NCBI RefSeq assembly: GCF_016086655.4
Contig: NC_052132.2
Location: forward strand, 7,442,805-7,506,804
Length of the DNA: 64,000 nucleotides
Direction of reading: 5' to 3'
Source of the DNA: Lepeophtheirus salmonis
Taxonomy: Eukaryota; Arthropoda; Copepoda; Siphonostomatoida; Caligidae
Below the pieces are notes generated by a model. It was not told the DNA's origin. It saw only the letters and a program-made list of their open reading frames with translations, and did not search any database. The translations under genes and the position numbers were made by a program. This document shows positions 61,599 to 64,000 of the stretch, piece by piece (the stretch's first letter is position 1; each line of letters begins with the position of its first letter).

Positions 61599-61604
61599 AT
61601 GTCT

Positions 61605-62370
61605 AAATTAAGAGTGCATCAATTATCAATTTAGCCGATGATGGATTAATCGGCAGTTGATAATCGTCTATTTATGTGTAAACCCATTTAAATTTATAAA
61701 GTATCTTAAGATATTTTTGTGGGATGTTACATTTTTAAAGATCTCTATGAGCATATTTCACATTATTAATAATTAATATAAAATACGGGGAAAATATTTT
61801 GGGACTTTTCTTCACATATTGTGTCACTTTTTACTTGCTACATATTTTGCTTTAAAACTCAACTAAGTTATAAAGTATGCCATTTTTTTAACATGTTTAA
61901 CAATTTAATTTTTCTGTGTTTTTTTTTACACATAACACATTTTTTGAATGATTTGGATGTTCATTTTCCAATGCATTTATAAGTTTCTCTTCCTTTGCCT
62001 CTCATTACTATGTGCAGATACTTGCAGATAACACTGATTAAATGTGATTGTAGCTCTTGAACACTATTATTTTTAACTTGAGCAAAAATTATTCACTTAA
62101 AAGATGATGTAATTTCCTTTTTGATGTCCTACAACAATCCAACATGTGGAAAAAGTGTACACAATTTCTATTTGTGATCTATACCCCTACGTATAAATAC
62201 ATTTTTTACTGATATCAGTCAAACTTAAACATGATTTTGATGCACTTCCTTATGGGGAATTCCATATCAATTGTATCAGCAGGAAATGAAAGAGAGTCCC
62301 AAATAAATTAATGATCATTTAATGGATAGTTTTTCCTTATTAAGGAAAAATTGCAGATCTTTTCCAATGA
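61605..62370. other. AT-rich stretch, no gene recognised
   Basis: AGAGTGCATCAATTATCAAT + TTAGCCGATGATGGATTAATCGGC at 61610-61655 recalls hAT-type ends but has no partner. Otherwise featureless. Confidence 0.35.
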
Positions 62371-62379
62371 TTAATTAAA

Positions 62380-63580
62380 GTGGAATGGAACTGTATAAAA
62401 AACACTAGATGTAAAGTATATTTGAATCAACATACTGATGGGGGGGGGGGTATGGGTATACATTTCTTGGATCCGTATGAACTCACTAATTCGACAATGA
62501 GGTATTGGTGTACTAAGGATAGACACGGTGTGGAGATGGCTCTATTTTTCTTGTCTGAAAAGATAAGGAATAAGCTGAGATTTCTGGGCTGAAAGAATCA
62601 AAAGGCTATTTTTAAAGATAAATGCTTACTCCTTCCGTAAGAGAGTTTGTATGGGATCGTTGGAGTTACTAAAAGCTATGAAGAAGGCTGATAAAGATTG
62701 GAGGTGGATGAGATAATCCTTTGAGTATTTTATGAATGGTGTTACGCCTCTTTTAAAATCCAAAGCACTTTTGGATTAGATTAGATAGCCGGGATGAATT
62801 TTATACAAGCACAAGTTTGACCTCCACCGGACAGCTATTTTCCTAAGTGAAAACAATATTAATAATTTCATTTTATCAAAAAGGACAAGAATGTTGTTAT
62901 TTACTAATATGTCAGTTGATATTGGTCCTCTCACACCATTCTTCAAGGGCCTCGAAGTTCTTTCAACTTACAAATTAAAACGGCAATGATTAATTGCTCG
63001 AGGTTGATGAATCATCACTTATAGTTAAGAAAAGAAAAGGAAGGTTAAACTTGAACAATTATATCAATTCCTTTGACACAAGAATTATTCTTACAAACTA
63101 TTTGATAGACTCCCACCAAAAATGGCTTCGTTACTGAATGTCAAATCCTTCTTGTTCACAAATAAGTCCAAGGCCCGCCTTGGAGATAAGACTGTGTTCC
63201 TTCTGTCGAAGAGAGGCTGAGACTTCCTCCCGCCTATTTTATGATTGTCCCAAACGTTACTCGGTAATATAAATGGTAGAGAGTTTAATAAGAAGAGAAT
63301 ACGACCAACACCTTACTCACTCCCATTGGCTCTTCGGTAAATCCCCAAGATACGTAGAGTCAGAAAAAGTTTGAGTACCCCATTTTCGAAGTGCAGGGAA
63401 ATCTTTATGATGCAACGATTAGACTTAGTCCCGTTCTGTGTTGTCTACAAAAGTATATTTCAAGGTATATCGAAACAAGTAATGGAATGACATAGTTACT
63501 TTACGCCCATGTTTACAGACATAATTTATTGCGGACTGGTAAACAACTTGATTATCAGAGACAGTGGTCACGTGTTTTTA
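62380..63580 (+). pseudogene. Probable non-LTR retrotransposon, 3' part of pol, decayed
   Basis: GGGGMGIHFLDPYELTNSTM (about 62440-62500) has the G-G-x-G-I start often found after the reverse transcriptase domain of non-LTR elements. Downstream, FDRLPPKMASLLNVKSFLFT (about 63100-63160) and, in another frame, LCSFCRREAETSSRLFYDCP + KRY (about 63190-63255) resemble the C-x-x-C...(H)-x-x-x-x-C zinc knuckle region at the end of such pol proteins, with the His replaced. Several stops interrupt it. A G10 run lies at 62440. The reverse transcriptase core and endonuclease are absent, and no poly(A) end was found. Confidence 0.5.
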
Positions 63581-63893
63581 GAGAAGAAGAGAGAGAGAGG
63601 AACCGACTAGAGGGTAATACATGTGAGTAATGCACTGCTCGCCTTTGTGTCAGACCCCCTTGTTTGGATAAAATAATATTTAAAAAAAACCATTTAATCA
63701 CTCTTAAAATAAACTAATACAAAAAACATTCTGCTAAAAATAAAATTCGTATATTGACCATGCAGAAAACTAAACCATAAAATATAGTCTAAAAATAATC
63801 AATGAAACATTATTTTATAAACTTTTTATAAAAAAAAAAGTTTAAAATGATTTTTATCAATATGTCGATTTATAATAAAACTTCCACATATTA

Positions 63894-64000
63894 ACGGGTG
63901 GCCCATCTAGCAGTTGCATTTTTAACTACCACTTTTTTGAAGTTTGACAGCAGTAGTAACATTCTCATTGTGTGTAATATTTTTTTAAAAGTCTCCGGTT
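63894..64000 (+). mobile_element. 5' end of a mariner-type element, copy F (cut by window edge)
   Basis: After TTA, the sequence ACGGGTGGCCCATCTAGCAG and the following bases match the 5' end of copy E (52182 leftward) over all 107 bases to the window edge, with about 14 mismatches by eye. The transposase start would lie just beyond the edge, so whether this copy is intact cannot be seen. Confidence 0.75.

Noticed and set aside
1..64000. tRNA, rRNA, CRISPR or operon-type systems
   Set aside because: No cloverleaf with a GGTTCGAATCC-like arm, no rRNA-like conserved GC-rich block, no regularly spaced repeats, and intron-bearing genes exclude a bacterial setting.

Overview
The window is AT-rich eukaryotic DNA with spliced genes. 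It has GT-AG introns, one of them nearly 8 kb, an arthropod Rebers-Riddiford cuticle protein gene, and many decayed Tc1/mariner elements. This points to an arthropod. The mix of mariner lineages would suit a copepod crustacean such as a sea louse, but the species is an inference, not something proved here.

Only two host genes can be supported. (1) A neprilysin-like M13 metallopeptidase on the + strand, seen as two exons (1-250 and 8005-8310) that join in phase 1 across a 7.75 kb intron. It stops, at a good splice donor, just before the zinc-binding HExxH exon, which I could not find in the rest of the window. (2) A complete two-exon cuticle protein gene (27363-27972, +) with a six-base first coding exon, signal peptide, chitin-binding domain, proline-rich tail, TATA box, initiator-like site and two poly(A) signals. 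It lies either downstream of the peptidase gene or inside a very large intron of it; the sequence cannot decide.

Most of the remainder with recognisable structure is mobile DNA in decay. There are at least a dozen Tc1/mariner-type remnants from several lineages (about 5.0, 5.6-6.2, 8.9, 9.9-10.3, 16.1-16.8, 17.65, 29.3-29.9, 33.5, 34.9-35.4, 35.9-36.4, 36.7, 39.3, 40.7-41.2, 46.1-46.8, 49.6-50.0, 51.7-52.2, 60.4-61.6 and 63.9-64.0 kb). Several are internally deleted copies that keep both terminal inverted repeats and TA target sites. There is also a Ty3/gypsy integrase remnant (52.5-53.4 kb, -), a probable non-LTR retrotransposon 3' part (62.4-63.6 kb, +), two hAT-type miniature elements with 8-bp target duplications (44.1 and 48.0 kb), and a foldback miniature element with a near-perfect 39-bp inverted repeat (19.0-19.5 kb) that has a shorter relative at 34.3 kb. 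Two tandem decayed copies of a less familiar transposase-like family lie at 56.2-59.5 kb.

Several dispersed repeats without a clear class recur: a GC-rich headed, T-rich repeat at 25.0, 32.2 and 55.2-56.1 kb; and repeat groups at 7.0/26.3/26.9/43.5, 10.4/28.7, 11.1/30.2/50.1, 7.7/18.1/53.7 and 31.3/45.9 kb. I found no bacterial, phage, CRISPR, tRNA or rRNA feature, and no convincing new multi-gene system. The best leads are the unclassified transposase-like family, the foldback element family and a strong hairpin just upstream of the cuticle gene promoter. All identities and percentages are by-eye readings, not database results.
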